Source: Bacillota bacterium (GTDB lineage Bacteria; Bacillota_A; Clostridia; Lutisporales; Lutisporaceae). Taken from it: a stretch of 6,304 nucleotides of DNA. The notes below the pieces were generated by a model. The model was not told the origin of the DNA. It saw nothing but the letters and a program-made list of their open reading frames with translations, and ran no database searches. This document shows, in pieces, positions 5,303-6,304 of this stretch (positions are counted from its first letter, which is position 1; each line of letters starts with the position of its first letter). The position numbers and the translations under genes are program-made. The stretch spans positions 1 through 6,304 of the forward strand of contig JAKJBT010000090.1 of assembly GCA_022706865.1 (NCBI GenBank), read 5' to 3'.

Positions 5303-5611
5303 ATGTCAAAGCCACAGATAGTAAAATACAAAATGCCGGAATGCAAAAAAGACATGCCCTTGGGCCCCAGCTCCGAAGCAGGGGTGATTATTGAGCCCAA
5401 CGCAGGGTGGCGGGTAATGAAGCCGATTATAGACAATTCCAAATGTGTAATGTGCCTGAGGTGCTGGCTTTTGTGCCCTGACGGGGTCATTGACAGGGAA
5501 AAGGGTATTCTTGAGATAGATTATAATTTTTGCAAGGGCTGCGGGATATGCTCCCGTGAATGCCCGCAAAAGGCAATAACCATGGTTAAGGAGGGCAAAC
5601 AGTATGACTAG
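5303..5611 (+). CDS. porD: Pyruvate:ferredoxin oxidoreductase, delta subunit (2x[4Fe-4S] ferredoxin-like)
   Basis: Small iron-sulfur subunit that passes electrons from the thiamine-pyrophosphate centre of the complex to ferredoxin. It has 102 residues, normal for the family. The N-terminal part includes WRVMKPIID (36-44), a typical delta-subunit lead-in. Two cluster motifs follow: C48-x2-C51-x2-C54-x3-C58-P and C77-x2-C80-x2-C83-x3-C87-P. All eight cysteines are present, so both [4Fe-4S] clusters should form. The ATG directly follows the porG TAG, with a G-rich Shine-Dalgarno (GGGGGGTG) inside the end of porG. Its own end overlaps the porA start by eight bases (ATGACTAG), which suggests translational coupling. 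Confidence 0.94.
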   Translation: MSKPQIVKYKMPECKKDMPLGPSSEAGVIIEPNAGWRVMKPIIDNSKCVMCLRCWLLCPDGVIDREKGILEIDYNFCKGCGICSRECPQKAITMVKEGKQYD

Positions 5612-6304
5612 CGGAAACAAAGTATCAAAACGAGAATTCCTTAATGGTGATGAAGCAGTCGCATACGGTGTCAGGTTGTGCAGACCCAATGTGGTATCCG
5701 TATACCCAATCACTCCTCAAACCATAGTGGTTGAAAAGATTTCGGAATTTGTCGCAAATAATTTGATGGATTGTGAATATATACATGTAGAAAGTGAACA
5801 TAGTGCAATGGCTGCTGCCATGGGAGCCTCAATGGTTGGCGCAAGGGCTTTTACAGCCACCTCCTCCCAGGGGCTGGCATATATGCATGAAATGCTGCAT
5901 TATGTAAGCGGCAGCAGGTTCCCCATAGTGATGATGAACGCAAACAGGACTCTGGCCGCACCATGGAACATATTCGGCGATCAGAGAGACTCCATGGCCC
6001 AGAGAGATACCGGATGGATACAGGTATATGTGGAAAACGGTCAGGAAGCCCTGGATATGATAATTCAGGCATACAGGCTGGCAGAGCATGAAGGTATATA
6101 TCTGCCGGTCATGGTAAACCTTGACGGGTTTGTAAACACCCATACCTATGAGCTGGTCAGCGTGCCTTCCCAGAAAAAAGTGGATGAATTCCTGCCGGCC
6201 TTTGTTTCGAAAAATGCTGTGGATTTCAATAATCCAAGAAGCTATTGCATGAGTGCTTCTACCGAATGGAACATGGAGTTCAGGCAGCAGCAGCATGAAG
6301 CAAT
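5604..6304 (+). CDS. porA: Pyruvate:ferredoxin oxidoreductase, alpha subunit, 3'-truncated by the window edge
   Basis: Alpha subunit of the same complex; with the beta subunit it forms the thiamine-pyrophosphate active site. The first 233 residues are visible, against about 390-400 in complete homologues, and the frame is open to the last base. The ATG at 5604-5606 has AAGGAGGG (5588-5595) nine bases upstream, and the first residues lead directly into FLNGDEAVAYGVRL. Conserved elements are YPITPQT (34-40), the substrate-side loop with the catalytic-region Thr; VESEHSAM (62-69), whose Glu is expected to contact the cofactor; GARAFTATSSQGL (79-91); NRTLAAPWNI (114-123), with the Arg expected to bind pyruvate carboxylate; and SMAQRDTGW (130-138). 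These favour pyruvate over branched-chain oxoacids, though substrate is not proven. A beta subunit gene (porB) should follow outside the window. Confidence 0.95.
   Translation, partial: MTSGNKVSKREFLNGDEAVAYGVRLCRPNVVSVYPITPQTIVVEKISEFVANNLMDCEYIHVESEHSAMAAAMGASMVGARAFTATSSQGLAYMHEMLHYVSGSRFPIVMMNANRTLAAPWNIFGDQRDSMAQRDTGWIQVYVENGQEALDMIIQAYRLAEHEGIYLPVMVNLDGFVNTHTYELVSVPSQKKVDEFLPAFVSKNAVDFNNPRSYCMSASTEWNMEFRQQQHEA

Noticed and set aside
5829..6296. 155-codon minus-strand reading frame
   Set aside because: Antisense to porA, which shows strong family motifs throughout this stretch.
1..6304. CRISPR array, tRNA, rRNA, insertion sequence or phage signature
   Set aside because: No spaced direct repeats, cloverleaf, rRNA-like sequence, transposase or terminal inverted repeats were seen in reading either strand.

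Overview
The window looks like chromosomal DNA from an anaerobic, low-GC, motile Firmicute of the class Clostridia. This is inferred from AT-rich intergenic DNA, strong AGGAGG-like ribosome binding sites, clostridial-type sigma-A promoters, a Cache-less chemoreceptor, and a four-subunit-type pyruvate:ferredoxin oxidoreductase (POR). Nothing in the sequence fixes genus or species.

Layout. (1) Positions 2-1711, + strand: the 3' part of a methyl-accepting chemotaxis protein whose first codons lie before the window. (2) 1712-1803: a short convergent gap with a 9-bp hairpin just after the chemoreceptor stop and a terminator that best serves the opposite strand. (3) 1804-4381, - strand, read right to left: kdgA (KDPG aldolase), kdgK (2-keto-3-deoxygluconate kinase), and an IclR-family regulator with its own well-formed promoter. 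(4) 4382-4753: a 372-bp AT-rich divergent intergenic region with a promoter on each strand and several inverted repeats. (5) 4754 to the end, + strand: porG, porD and porA, the gamma, delta and alpha subunits of POR. The alpha gene runs off the window, and a beta gene (porB) is expected next.

How the genes fit together. KdgK phosphorylates 2-keto-3-deoxygluconate (KDG), and KdgA splits the product into pyruvate and glyceraldehyde-3-phosphate. POR then oxidises pyruvate to acetyl-CoA, CO2 and reduced ferredoxin. The pyruvate-producing and pyruvate-consuming operons are transcribed away from each other from one intergenic region. The IclR-type protein is the obvious candidate repressor, because the kdgA promoter carries a 19-bp inverted repeat with the same half-site and spacing design as the enterobacterial KdgR box. 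A different GAAA/TTTC palindrome sits just after the predicted iclR transcription start.

I found no clearly new biological system: every gene belongs to a known family. The most interesting points are the regulatory architecture of the divergent region, a likely 4-bp tandem duplication that leaves porG with a TTG start, and alternative hairpins after the chemoreceptor gene.
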